NCBI RefSeq assembly: GCF_037975245.1
Contig: NC_092561.1
Coordinates: 20,269,508-20,333,507, forward strand
From: Apostichopus japonicus
Taxonomy: Eukaryota; Echinodermata; Holothuroidea; Aspidochirotida; Stichopodidae
DNA: 64,000 bases
Direction of reading: 5' to 3'
In this document: positions 34,103-46,771 of the stretch, in pieces
Layout of the letters: each line of letters begins with the position of its first letter
How positions within the stretch are numbered: the stretch's first letter is position 1
Made by a program: the position numbers and the translations under genes
Notes under the pieces: generated by a model
The model's input: only the letters and a program-made list of their open reading frames with translations
What the model was told of the DNA's origin: nothing
Database searches by the model: none

Positions 34103-35380
34103 TGATAATTCCAACAATTAGAAAGACAAATAGAGAAATTGAACAAATTAGTTGTCAGAATCAAGTACTGTAATAGGTTAGCTGCATTACTGTTCAATGT
34201 GTAAGTCTAACTGTAGATAAAGGAGTTTAGGGTGTATACTGAAATAGTGAAATGTTTGATTCAATGGAAAATTGGAATGAGCTAATTAGCCTTCCAGATC
34301 TGAAAGTGATATGGTCCTTTTTTGCAAACTTTAAGTGAAAAATGTGTTACATTGTTTAGAAGAAACTGTTTACGTGAAACTTTGAGCATTGTAGTGTATC
34401 TTTGCTAATAAGTGCTTAAAGCAGTATGATGGTTCAAAGTCAATTTCAAACAGAAGCCATTGTATCTTAATTCCTTTAAAGTGTGATGTATAAGCATGAG
34501 AAAATTTTATTTTCAGGTCAAATCAGCAAGTTTAATTTTTAACTTTATATGCTTGTCATATGCAGTGAATAAAACAACGCTCAGTGTTTGCATGGTACAG
34601 GTCAAAAGTCATAAGAGGTCAACAAGTCACACACTGAAACTTTTACCAATTCATTTTTACTTTAATGCTAACTTGTCTTGAAGAAGTAGTAATTTCAAAT
34701 ATTGTAGCAAATAAAACAACAACTTTCAAATATAGAAGGAAACAAAGAAACTTTGAAATCTGTTCTTCTTTATTTCTGGACCTGAGAAGGGGTCACACTA
34801 CTTCTTTATATGACACACACTGCGTGGTAGGTAGTAGGTTTGCAGAAACTATGTTATCTTTCCAGAGCTCAAGACTGGCCTTTCTGTCAAAAAATTGTTG
34901 TATGCAGATCAAACCATTTCATTAAGCTATAGATCAACTAGTCACTCCAGTCCTTACACAACCAAGTTGGGATACTAATGAAGTAAGAAAGGCAACCTTC
35001 ATGGGTTACACGCGAATGATTACAATGAAGAAGTCAGCTTGAAGTACACTTGTTACATCTGTATTGAACATTTCTGTGACAGACAAAGTACGATGACAAG
35101 ACGGCATGCTGTATTGACCGTGCTGAAAACATAATTTCCCATCCGATTAAATGAATACCTCACTGTGGTCTCTCATGCCTTTTTTCTTTTACCAAACAAG
35201 GTTTCTTGCCACTTGGATTGCAAACAATAAGATTGTGAACTAGAAGAGGGAAGAGAAAAGACTGCTTTGAGAAGAGAGAGCTAAGACTGGTCCCTGTAAT
35301 GAACTTACATTAATGGCACATAATTGCATGGTGAATTATATAGAAAGGAATATCAACAGTTCTTAGTTCTTGCAAACACA
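34103..35380. other. intergenic, nothing recognised
   Basis: AT-rich DNA downstream of the THAP gene. Short open frames show no family resemblance. Confidence 0.4.
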
Positions 35381-35385
35381 CTACC

Positions 35386-35467
35386 CAGGGGCGTATCCAG
35401 GGGGGGCGCAACAGGCGCGCGCCCCCCCCCCCCTATTGGCCGTCACCAAAAAAAACAAAAGTTTAGC

Positions 35468-35498
<31 letters not shown>

Positions 35499-36736
35499 GA
35501 CGACCTTTATGTGAGATGTCGGTGATCGCTCAACCCCCCCCCCCCCTCCCGTATGCTTTTTTTTTTGTTTGCCAAGAAAAAGGTTCTGGCGAAGTTCGGC
35601 AGCATAATAGTTTTAGAAACATAGATGGTAATTGTGTTTGTATTATCACTATAAACACTAAATGACATGTCAGCCATACTAAATTGTGCATTTTGTGTCC
35701 ATATTTACTGGAAATGTTGCTTATTATTAAGGTCGAAAAATGGATCACATATGGCCATGGGTGGCGATCCTGGGAGGAGGGGGGATATATCCCCCCATGA
35801 AAATGGGTGGAGGGGATGTAATGCACCATATCCCCCCCCCCACCAAATGCCAGGGATAAGAATATTTTCATGCCTACATTTATGCATCTTCGTTAATGTA
35901 CGGCTCTTTTTTAGCTTCATTTCTCGCCTACCATAAACGCAGTGCGATCTTTTCAAATAAAGCGTCTTTATAAAGCAAAAATAGTTGACTGTAGGCTTCA
36001 TTGGCCCTATAACAACAAAATGTATTATTGCGCCCACGGTATTGATATAGTACATATATGAACCCTCATAGTATTCATATAGGCCCTATAGTAGGCCTAC
36101 ACACGTACATGTTCCCTCGAACAACTGAGAATCTCATGTAACCAGGGTAATGCTTAATACACGTTTCACCTGGATGCCCTAGCAATCGGTACCTAGGAAT
36201 GTAACTATGTGTAATTGTGTATTGCATGTGTATAGGCCTATAATAGCCTGCATGAGGCCATTTTCTTCATCGAATAATATAACAGAGCTCTCGAACATTC
36301 TAACGTTGCGCCTGAAACAAGATTGACAGGGGCAATTTTCCCAAAATAACACCCGAAATTTAAAAAAAAAAGTATTTTGGATCCTGATTATGAGATATTT
36401 CGGACATGACATCCCTATTTTAAAGTTGGGTATATGCCGCTTGGAAACCTCGGGAAGTGCCGTTTCCGGCCATCTAGAGGGTTTGTTAATCCCAAAATTT
36501 TCTTGTACGCTTCGCGCCAACTCATGGTGGCGCTACGCTTAGATAGTCAACAAGGTCATATCCCCCCCTCCCCCACTCGGAAGTATGGATCGCTGCCCAT
36601 GCATATGACACCATTTTGCATTTCAGCCCTTCTTTGAAAGCAAAAATTGTACACCCCTCCCCTTAGACCCATCCCCCAGGACGGCGATCATTCATGCCTG
36701 GCACCCCCCTATTGGAATATCCTGGATACGCCCCTG
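35386..36736. mobile_element. TIR element, CAGGGGCGTATCCAGG ends
   Basis: CAGGGGCGTATCCAGG and CCTGGATACGCCCCTG are perfect inverted ends, flanked by CTACC (35381-35385, 36737-36741). G, C and A homopolymer runs lie inside the left end. A second element is nested at 35756-36601. No transposase. Confidence 0.8.
35756..36601. mobile_element. nested hAT-like MITE
   Basis: Ends CATGGGTGGCGATCC and GGATCGCTGCCCATG with near-identical 8-base flanks CATATGGC and CATATGAC. It contains an inverted copy of the shared core GCGCCAAC, GGTGGCGCT at 36504-36548. Confidence 0.7.
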
Positions 36737-37461
36737 CTACCTATTACATAATCTGTAACAACTTTTTTTTACTTCATTGCAGAGATTTACTACACATGTT
36801 GTGCCCTCTTGTGTTTGTACCAAGCAAATGTTTAAATGTTGTGGAATTTTGGCTTCCTGCTTGCTTATTGGCTCAATTGAAACGCTATCAAGTAGGCTAC
36901 TGGAAATTGGGTGGAAAATTTAGATAAGAAAACACCACCAAAGAAAACCTGTCAACTCTTCATGTTTCTTCAGGCAATTACTCGCTTGATAGTGAAAATA
37001 TAGTTTGCATGAGGTACTGGAAATAGAAGTAGTTACTAACAGAGAAGTGAATCATCTGCAAAAAAATGCCCTGATAGAATAAAACAGTGTTTGAGACTTC
37101 AAACTCTGAATCCTGTCCTTGACTGTCCTTAACCATTTGTTATAATGAGTGACCCTCTTGGAATGTTTGACCAAAGGAAAAAAAAATAAGGAACCAATGG
37201 CAGGAATGCTTCTGCCTAAGATCATGTGTAGTATCTGTACATAGTTTCTGGTGTAGAGGAAATTACATTGCTACACCCTGACCTGATCACAGTCCACTGG
37301 TCATGATGTAGGGGGACTGGGGTCGAGAGGTTAGTCAGTTGACAATTTAGCTGTGACAGCTGCAGCCGTTCGTTTCAGTTTCGTGCCCAGGTTCTTTCTT
37401 GGGCCACTTTTCTTAAAAAGTATCAATGGCAGGAATGGATGAAGCCTATGCATACTGTATC

Positions 37462-38762
37462 CTATGCTAGGAATCCTACATAAACATGGTCATCCTCATC
37501 TCCCGGTGGCAGAAAGGTAGCACGAATCGCTGAAACAGCACAGGATGGTAGAACGATTCTCAGGTGACTACCAAGGAAACCCCATATCCATCTTGCAAAC
37601 TGCCGGTAAGAGATGTGCCGAAACATTTTATGTTGAGGGCCCTCATACGGTTCATCGTACTGCTGCTTGTACTGAGACCAAGCAGTTTGGAGAACATGAA
37701 CATCAAGACAAACGGATTGAAATCCTGGATGTTCTGTAATGCACCGGTAGGGTTGGCTTGGTGATAGTGTCCTTGCATCGGCTTGTTTTTCCAGGACCTG
37801 TGGAACCTCTGAACAACAGACACATTCCCTCCCAGATGGCATGATCTGACAGTTTTGACAGGTGCACCTAGATAAGAATGATAAAAATAGTTGAAATCAG
37901 TATACTGGCCTATGGCATTATAGTACTCTATTTCAATTTTTATATTTCAGATTTATTTGAAATCTTCACAAGATCACCAGTGAGTGGGTTCAATTGATTA
38001 TATTACCATGTATAGGGTAGGGCCTATCAGACTCAAGAAAAACCTATTGGGGACACAAAATTGCTGTTTTTAGTACAAAAAAATTGCTGACATTTTGTTA
38101 TGAACAGCATAGGCGGTCCTTATTCTCCTCGAAAATGAAATGTGTGTGGCTATGCTATACATCCTATGCACTAGAAAGTAGGCCAGCCTAGACTGCAACC
38201 AAAGTATAGCAAAACCCATTGGTGATATTTGCACATAATGTTACGAAAATAATACGATCATGATTTTTGATATAAATTTGCTGACATTGCGTAGAAACAT
38301 TACTTACTAACGTTACCGTTCTGAATGTGACCCATCACTGTTTATCATCCTAGCCTTACAGTTACAATGCATAATATTTGTTATAGGCTAGCGTATAAAG
38401 CCTAGCGGTAACGGTTTACAGTAAACCAGTTTCATGACAGAAACCAAATAGCCAGAGGAAACCCCCACGGTACGTTAGGGGTTTGGAAAAAAAAGGAAGA
38501 TTTATAAAAAGGTTTCTCAGTTTGCAGTTGCTTCTTACCAATCTAACGCATGTATTCGATGAATGCGAACGTGGTTCGCTAATTCCCCTCTCTCTTCGTC
38601 GTCATCTTCCTCTGGTTCATATAGATAAGGCTGAATTACGTTGACCACAGGACGGTCGTTTTCAGGATCCTCATCGGCTTCAATTTCGTCGACATCGTCT
38701 TCTTCACATTCTAGAAACATTTGTTCACTCTCACTTCCACTATTTTCGTCATTTGACGACAT
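37462..38762 (-). CDS. P2X7 C-terminal (ballast) domain-like protein
   Basis: Two exons in phase: 38539-38762 (start, 74 codons and two bases) and 37462-37867, giving about 210 residues. Exon 1 is very acidic and Ser-rich (LECEEDDVDEIEADEDPEND). The splice recreates WCTCQNCQIMPSGRECVCC, the Cys-rich signature of the cytoplasmic C-terminus of the P2X7 receptor and of related free-standing animal proteins. CITEHPGFQSVCL, LQTAWSQY, YRQFARWIWGFLG and LPSCAVSAIR follow as in that family. No membrane segments or P2X extracellular domain are present, so this is the domain alone; in P2X7 the region binds zinc and guanine nucleotide. Donor and acceptor sites are standard and the frame is intact. Its start is 336 bases downstream of the CARD-B stop, same strand. 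Cellular role unknown. Confidence 0.87.
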
Positions 38763-38987
38763 TTCGACTTGATTCGGAGATATTTATTGATTCGGAGATA
38801 TTTACAAACTTCATGTGAAGATGTGTGTAGGTTATATACTACAGTATAAAGATATTTTGCCAGTCGTCTGAATCGTTCACCTTTCTACGTCATCAGAGCG
38901 AACAAAAGCTTGACCTACATTGGAGCGCAACTTCGGCAGAAAGTAGGTCATCGTAAACATTGGTCTAAATTTGGCAAAAAATGATTG

Positions 38988-38993
38988 TTTTAT
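38988..38993 (-). terminator. possible poly(A) signal of CARD-B
   Basis: TTTATT on plus, AATAAA on minus, about 105 bases after the CARD-B stop and before the next minus-strand gene. Confidence 0.4.
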
Positions 38994-39097
38994 TGGTGTG
39001 AAGTTGTTTTTTTTCAATGAATTAGTGTATCAGCAGTTTATCGAGTAAATATTGCGAATATATCAAGTGTCATTTTACTATATCTTTAAACGATTGA

Positions 39098-42000
39098 TTA
39101 TGTATTATGATTATTAAAATAAATTGATGCAATGATTCCAAGAGCGGAGAAAACCTTTCCAACAGCTGGTCCAAGAAGAGCTGTTGGCATACGTAGGCCT
39201 AATGGTATTGATGCATTGAAATTAGTTTTTATTTCTTCATTAGTTGGTTTATTTTCTTGAGTATTAATAGTACTTATATGTTTTTCAGATCCAGTCTGTA
39301 CATTCATCTGTAATGTACAATTACTTAAATTTATATTAAATTGATTGTTGACATGAGTTTGTTCCTTAACTTTTTTGTATGGAGAGACTTTATTTTTACC
39401 TTTTTTACCTTTACGCTTTTGCTTATATTGGTTTTCGTTACTAACATACTTTCTAGACATACTATTACTTGTATTATTATTACCATTACCATATATCATT
39501 TTCATATCTTCATTTGTATCATAATGTAACGTATCTGCATTATAAGTATCACTATCATTATAATTATCATCATCACCATTATTATTATTTTTATTTCTCT
39601 CATAATCTAACGTATCTTTATTCTCCTCACGATGAATCGCTGCTCGAGGAGAACTGCTAAAATTTTCATGCTGTAATGGAAAAGAGACAGAAAACCAAAA
39701 CAATAATGGCTACATCAGATTTAGTTCAATGGATATGTCTACATAGAGCTTGGTAGGATGATAAATTTGGTAGCAGATTTACAAAGGGGATGGACAGTGT
39801 ATATTAAAGGGACATGACATCCATCTTAAAGAGGAAATAGCCCACCTTGTCAAGTTGAAAACCCAATCTAACTATTTCTTGTTACCTACTCGAGGCATGG
39901 TTAGTTGAATGTATCATTCTTCGACCAGCTAAAGTCTCAATTCTTCCAGTGAGTGGATCACAGTAAATGGTCTGTGAAATCATAATGTCCAACGTTTATC
40001 AAGAGTACTACTTTTCTTATTGTAATATTGCTATTCATCTACAGAATTCTTGACATGTGATACATTTCGAATGTTAGTTTAGCTGTGAATGTTCTCTGTA
40101 TATATAATTTCATTCAATGAAAATGCATTTTTTGGTATAAATTTTACAAACATTGACAGTTGGATGGATTGCTAAGAGGACATCAATCCCTCTGTTCTTT
40201 CCTGCTGCAGTCACTAGCCATCACCTCACTGAATATAACCCACTTGATAAGATTTCAAACAAGATGGACTGTTCGACTTTTCATATTTACAAGATTTGGT
40301 TTGAGGAAAGTTGATCTATATATGCTGACTTCATATGGCATGAGAACTCCATATACGTCAATATGATTTTTGTAAATGTGAGGTCCTCCCAAGCTTTCCT
40401 TCTTGAGATATCTTGTTTACAAAGTTCTCACAACTTGACCCCTGGTGACCGCAAATGACATTTAACCTCCACCAAAAACAAAAGGATTCTTGTAATCAAT
40501 GTGGTGCTTCTACACACAAAATACAAAGTTGGTCTGACCTTCCCTTCTTGAGATATCGTGTTTACAAGCTGGGCGCCACAAACGCACTTACACACACACA
40601 CACACATACGCCATCATGAATGCAAAGGTTACAATCATCATTGAAACCAACAATTGTAACCTTATTGACAAGAGCTATGTGTACGCTTTCGAGAGTATAC
40701 CAACAGTAAGTTAATGGTTACACATTCGTTAATTTTGAAGGTTGATTTACCTGTAATGTGACTTGTTTGTCAAAGCGATGGATTGGTCTTGTCTCCTCTT
40801 CTTCCATGAGGGACAATCCTTTAAGATTGAAAAAAATAGAAACATGTGTCATCATTATAACTATCATTACAAACACTGGAGTACAGATTTAGAGCCCCCC
40901 CCCCCCCCTTAATATACAGACATTTTGGGTTAGGTTATTCACATGTTGCAGTTTTCAAGAAATTTCCAATAATATCCAAAAGCAAATGTTGCAATTAATC
41001 CAAGCAGTAATGTATGCAATCTCAGAAGAAGGTTCCGTGCTAGGGCTTTATATCAGTTGAATATGAAGTATAGAGATTCTTTAGAATATATGTGGGACAT
41101 GCAAATGCATGTTGTACAGTATTAGTTGTCTGGCCATTACATAATACTTGCACAACTTTTAATGTGTGACGCATTAACCCGAAAGTATCCATCATTTGAG
41201 CATCACACCAAAACACATTAAGGTTTGGACTGTTACACTTTAATTTTATGCATGTTGTTTATACAGGAAATGAGTCACAGCCGCAGTTTTTGAATTAGAT
41301 GAAGTCTGCCTTATTCACCATGGTATTGTTCAACCTTAACTTGTTGTAAAAAATCAGGGCCAGTCAGTCAGTGTATAGGTTCAAAATGAATGAATATGCT
41401 ATGAATTTATTGTACTAGGTTTCTTATGTTGAATTTTAACTGTTAACCTTAAAAGTTGTGAAAATCATGGTGTCCTTTCTTAATGCAGCAGCCCTATCAC
41501 TGGTAGGTTCTTAACGCCTTACAGATCCAAATCGGGAATGGGTTTACTGCGTTGAATGTCTTCAAACTTATCAGGTATAACAAATCTTATTGATTTATCA
41601 CAACGAGCACAATGCTTCTTATATTACTAGGAATGTTGCCGAACCACATAAACTTATTTATTAAAAAAATCACTGAACCTGAAGATGCTGTTAGCAGATT
41701 AATGCAGCCTATGCAGGTGTTTGTATCATTATACTGACCATCTTTATCGCTACTGAGCATTTCCACCAGATCATGCATGTCCCCGATTTCTTCTAGAGCT
41801 TTCACCAGCTTAACATACCCATTGTCAGGTCTCATCACAGCTTTAAGAAGTTGTCTATTTGCCGAACAACTTCCTAGGTTTTCTAACTTGCATTGTATTA
41901 GTTCCTATGGATGTAACAATACAGAAATATTGGAAACAATCATTAGTAAGGATAACTATATGGTGACATTTTAAAGATGATTGATTTTGTCTACGTTTTG

Positions 42001-45000
42001 CCAAGTTTTGCTGGATGTTCACAATTGGTATAAAACATAAACTTCAAATGAACATTTCTCATGATGGATGGTTAGATTAAATTCTTTTTTTCAACAAATC
42101 TAGACTATAATAAATTCACCTCACCTATTCATTTAGAGTAGTAACACATATTAAATATGTAAATATATATATATATATTTATATATATATATATCTATAT
42201 ATATCTATATATATAAATATATATCTATATATATATATATATATATATTAGTGTTTTCACGGGTCCAAAAATCGAGAACCAGGTACCCGAGAGCCGTTAC
42301 CCGTCGGGTATCCGGGTACCCGGAAAAATTTGTTTACCCTCGTGTTTCACGATTTTCAAGAAATGACATATTGGATGCTATTATAAATGAATCATATTCT
42401 CTACTGACAATGTTTTCATGTTCAAAAACTTAGGTGTATGATAAGGTATAAAACCTTCCTCAATAATTTCTATTTGCTATTGTTTCTTTCATTAACTTGT
42501 TAATAACTTCATATAATTAACATTACTACTTACATCGCACTGCCGTCGCTGCTTATGCATGCTCTCCACGTCTATTGATCAAACCATATAAATATCAAAT
42601 TTAGCTCTTAAACAGTTGTTACTACTGCTATCTATTATTCGCCATAGCCGCGAGATTACGCGATTCGCGCAATTTGATCGCATTTGGAATAAACGATAAG
42701 TAAACAGCCACTTGCGATTTTTTAGTTATCCCGTCTATAATCCGTAAACATCTCGTAAAATTCCTTGTCAGCCTTTCCTTCCATGAAATTAACGAATGAA
42801 TAAATAATAATTTCTTCCACATGGTAGCCTAACACCACACTAAGTCAATGAGAAATCTAGCTAGGCCTAACCATCTGTTTATTCGCTGAAATTGTGACGC
42901 AGTTTTAAGATATCCATGTATATTTTCATTATTGCTGTTACGTTCGACCACATGGTTGCCTAACACCACACTAATTCAATGGGGGAAATCTAGCCTATAC
43001 CGCTGAAATTGTGACGCAGTTATAAGATATCCATGGAATACTTTCGTTATTTTTGTTATCTTCGACCACAATCATGGTAGCCTAACACCACACTAAGTCA
43101 ATGGGAAATCTGCCTAACCATCGTTTTGCCAAAAAAATCACACTTTGCGTAGGATTCGGGAAATAAATTAAGAACCGGGTAGTATCGTGTCGGGCTGGTA
43201 CCTTCGTTATTGCTGTTATCTTCGACCACATGGTACCGCCTAACACCACACTAAGTCAATGGGAAATCTGCCTAACTGTCGATTTGTCATTTTTTTTTTC
43301 AATCACACTTTGCGTAGGATTCGGGTAATAAATTTAGGAACCAGGCAGTATCGCGTCGGGCGGGTACCCGGATAACCCGTGCAAACACTAATATATATAT
43401 ATCTATATATGGGCAATTCCACGGTTACTCACGTTACATTTTTGAAGACTTTCACTCACAAATGGTTTGATAGCTCCACCATTCATTCATTTGAATGACT
43501 GATCTCTATGCATTGATAGGGTAACAAATTTACCTAAACATTTGCGAAAACACAATTTGATTATCTTGTTTCTTGTCGGAGATAGGTACATGAAAGTGTC
43601 GGTTACTCATGTTACATTTGAAAATCACCCCGACGCCAAAAATTAACTTCACTCAAAAAGTGTCCTCATACTGGATATATTTAAAGAAAATGGATACATG
43701 TTTTTTGGACCTTAGGTGATGATACAAATACTGAACACAATCAAAATCACATCTGGTTTCCTGTCTTGGTGAAAATGAGGCATTCACCGGTTACTCACGT
43801 TACGGTTACTCACGTTACAGTTTGTCCACCTATACAATACATAGGGATTCAAGAGTCTGTGAGGAACTTGCTGCTGGATAATGACTAGGAAACACCCATA
43901 TATCAGTGGAATTGACATTTTGAACATCTTCTCCAGTGTAATTCAATAATATCACAATCTAAATGAGATATACCATGTCTTTTTGAGATAATGCATGAAT
44001 CATATCTTCACAAATCGGCAACAAATTCTGAACATTGTAATTAAGTTTTATTTGAGGACTAGCTGTGTGTCAAACTTGAATTTACCCAGAATAAAAAACT
44101 AAGGGAACTAAACTCTCTGGGGAAGTAACAGGCCAACTGAACAAAAGCCATGAACCAATAGGAAATTGGTAACATATGTTCAACATTAACATTTCAATTT
44201 CACATTGAGTAACGTTTGGAAGAGGCTTTGGAAGAGAGCTGATTCGTTCAGTCTTCAAAAGGCGACAGAAAATTTGAAGTGCCCACTGTTATTGGCCAAG
44301 GTTGGTGCATCAAGGTTGGTGGTGAGTTTCTCCCTGCGATAGAATATCTTGTGCCTTGGGTTTAGCCATTTTCAATTGGGCCCACCTGGCTGCATCACTG
44401 ACACTTGTACGTCGTTCTAGCCCCCCTTTGCTTCTATTACACAGGGGTACAATACCGCTTCGTATTCAACGGCATACCAGTCTATACCGAGTTCTATACC
44501 AGCATTGCCACTCCCTGAGCAGGTTGCATTTTTTTGTGGTCTCTCCCATCTCCTGAGGGGGGTATTCCTTTCAGCAGAGCTGTTGCTATCATCTGTAATG
44601 GTGAAGGAGATGACATCCTTGTTCTGTACCTGCAAGTGATGTTTACTGGCCATTCCAACGAATTGCTTGGCATTCTCAAATACAGATTTCAGACCGAGTT
44701 CGCTATTTCTCGCCTCAATTTCAGCTTGCGGCATCAGTAGGGCTTCCACCTTGGGCATCCCAGTGGTTGCTGCCACAAAGCTTTTTGCATTGGTAATGAT
44801 TGCCTTCCGAGATTTGACTTAGTTCCATACACGATGCTTCACTGCTCCACCAATCCTATACACAGAATCTTGAGATTGTGCTTTTCTTGAAGGCGGATAA
44901 TAGCAGCAGCATGGAATCTGTTCTTAAATTGTGAAGCCGGACCATCCGACCAGACGGATAGAGACATCAAGGCTTGGGTTAAGCTATCAAGGACTTTGTC

Positions 45001-46735
45001 CACGTATGCCATAACTGTATCCTTGGAGTGTACCAGGCTGTCTTATGCCACAACACTGGAATGGAGGGAACCGGAGTGCCACGCTGCTACTGTGAACAGG
45101 CTCACCTGTCTTTGGTTCCAGTGGGCAGTCTGGATGTTATCTTGAGATACACATGTGTAGTTCTCAGAGCAGTCTATTTGGATCAGGGCCTTGGTAGAAT
45201 TGAAGGAAGTGGATCCAGCCCTTTCCCGCTCCAGGTTGAAAGATGCAGGAGGAGGCAACTCGTCGTCTAGTGGCCACCCTCCTAGCTTCTTGCTGAATCA
45301 TCTTCATGGGTGATAGGGAGAGTACTCTCCAGGTGTCTTACTAACCCTTACTCTAAGCCCTACTGCCCTCTCTTATTGAGCAATTATTTACAAGACAATA
45401 ATAGGCATTTCCAGTATTGCTTCAGTGTGTTAGCTTGGTTACTCACGTTACACATTGGTTACTCACGTTACACGGTTACTCACGTTACAGATTTCAGTGA
45501 TTTATCACTCACACATGATGGGTCTCTCCTCATTAGTGATCTTGTTTCCACACTTGGGACTATGAGTACTAACGACATTATGGTTATCAGATTTCCACTT
45601 GTTAAAGAAATGTCACACAGAGAAAAAGTTGTTTTTTTGGTTACTCACGTTACATCAGTGATTGAGACCTGAAAAATGTCTGTTCTGAAGTTGTCATGAA
45701 GAAATTTTGAAATGTTTTTCTGTCATAACACAGTCAACAGGAGTATCTATCATAACACATAATAAAACTACTAGATACTATCTGATGAGTATTATATAGG
45801 ATGGAATGGAATGTTTTTTCAGGATTATTTTGAGCTCTCATCCTCCTTGATTAATTGAGCCATGTATTCAAAATTTGAGTGTTGGAGAAAAATTGCTTTC
45901 CTATTCCACAAACTTAGATATGTATACTACAACATTAGACTGATAGCAGGTTGAAAACTGACACTTCTTATTTTTAGGCCATGTCCCCTCCATCATGGAA
46001 TTGCCCATATATATATTTATCACAAAATTGGTGGATCGGATCTTGCTACTTAAAGTTTCACGCCGTAGCGATCTTCAGGCAAGTGATATACTGAAGCCTA
46101 GTACTCATATACATGTATGTTAAGGCTTTTTTTCTAGTACGTGTGAGTGATCTTAAATGCCTGCATTTAGATACTAGTTCTGTTCGTTTGTTAAGAATTC
46201 TTTCCTTTTCAGAGTGTGCGTTGATGATCGCGAGTTTCTCCTCCAGGCATAGGCTGCATTGTGTGGTGCCGCTAAGTAGGGTGTTGGATTGCTTGAGAAT
46301 TGACCACTCAATTTCATAACCTTCCCCTTTATCCTTCAAGTCCCAAATAAATTTGGATAGTTCTGTTTCCTTGGCGTAGATTTTGTTTTGAAAGGATTTT
46401 GTGTGGTTGTTGTACCGTAACTTGAATGGGCCACCGCACATGCCGATGTATGAGTTGGTAGTGTCATTGTGATGAACTTCTGCCTTGTACACAATTGCGA
46501 CGAATAAGCATTTCCCTGCCAGAGGGCAGTCACTTGGGGTCCTGCAATTGCATTCTAGAAAAAAGCCTTAACATACATGTATATATAGGGAGTACTAGGC
46601 TTCAGTATATCACTTGCCTGAAGATCGCTACGCGTGAAACTTTAAGTAGCAAGATCTGATCCACCAATTTTGTGATAAATAAAGCTCTACCCTGTGTATC
46701 GAGCACTTTTTTTCGACCAGAAGTGACACATCGTG

Positions 46736-46771
<36 letters not shown>

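Noticed and set aside
39098-39703. Single-exon 201-residue gene starting at 39703
   Set aside because: The upstream residues read intron sequence; a good acceptor at 39671 and phase agreement make it the last exon of CARD-B.
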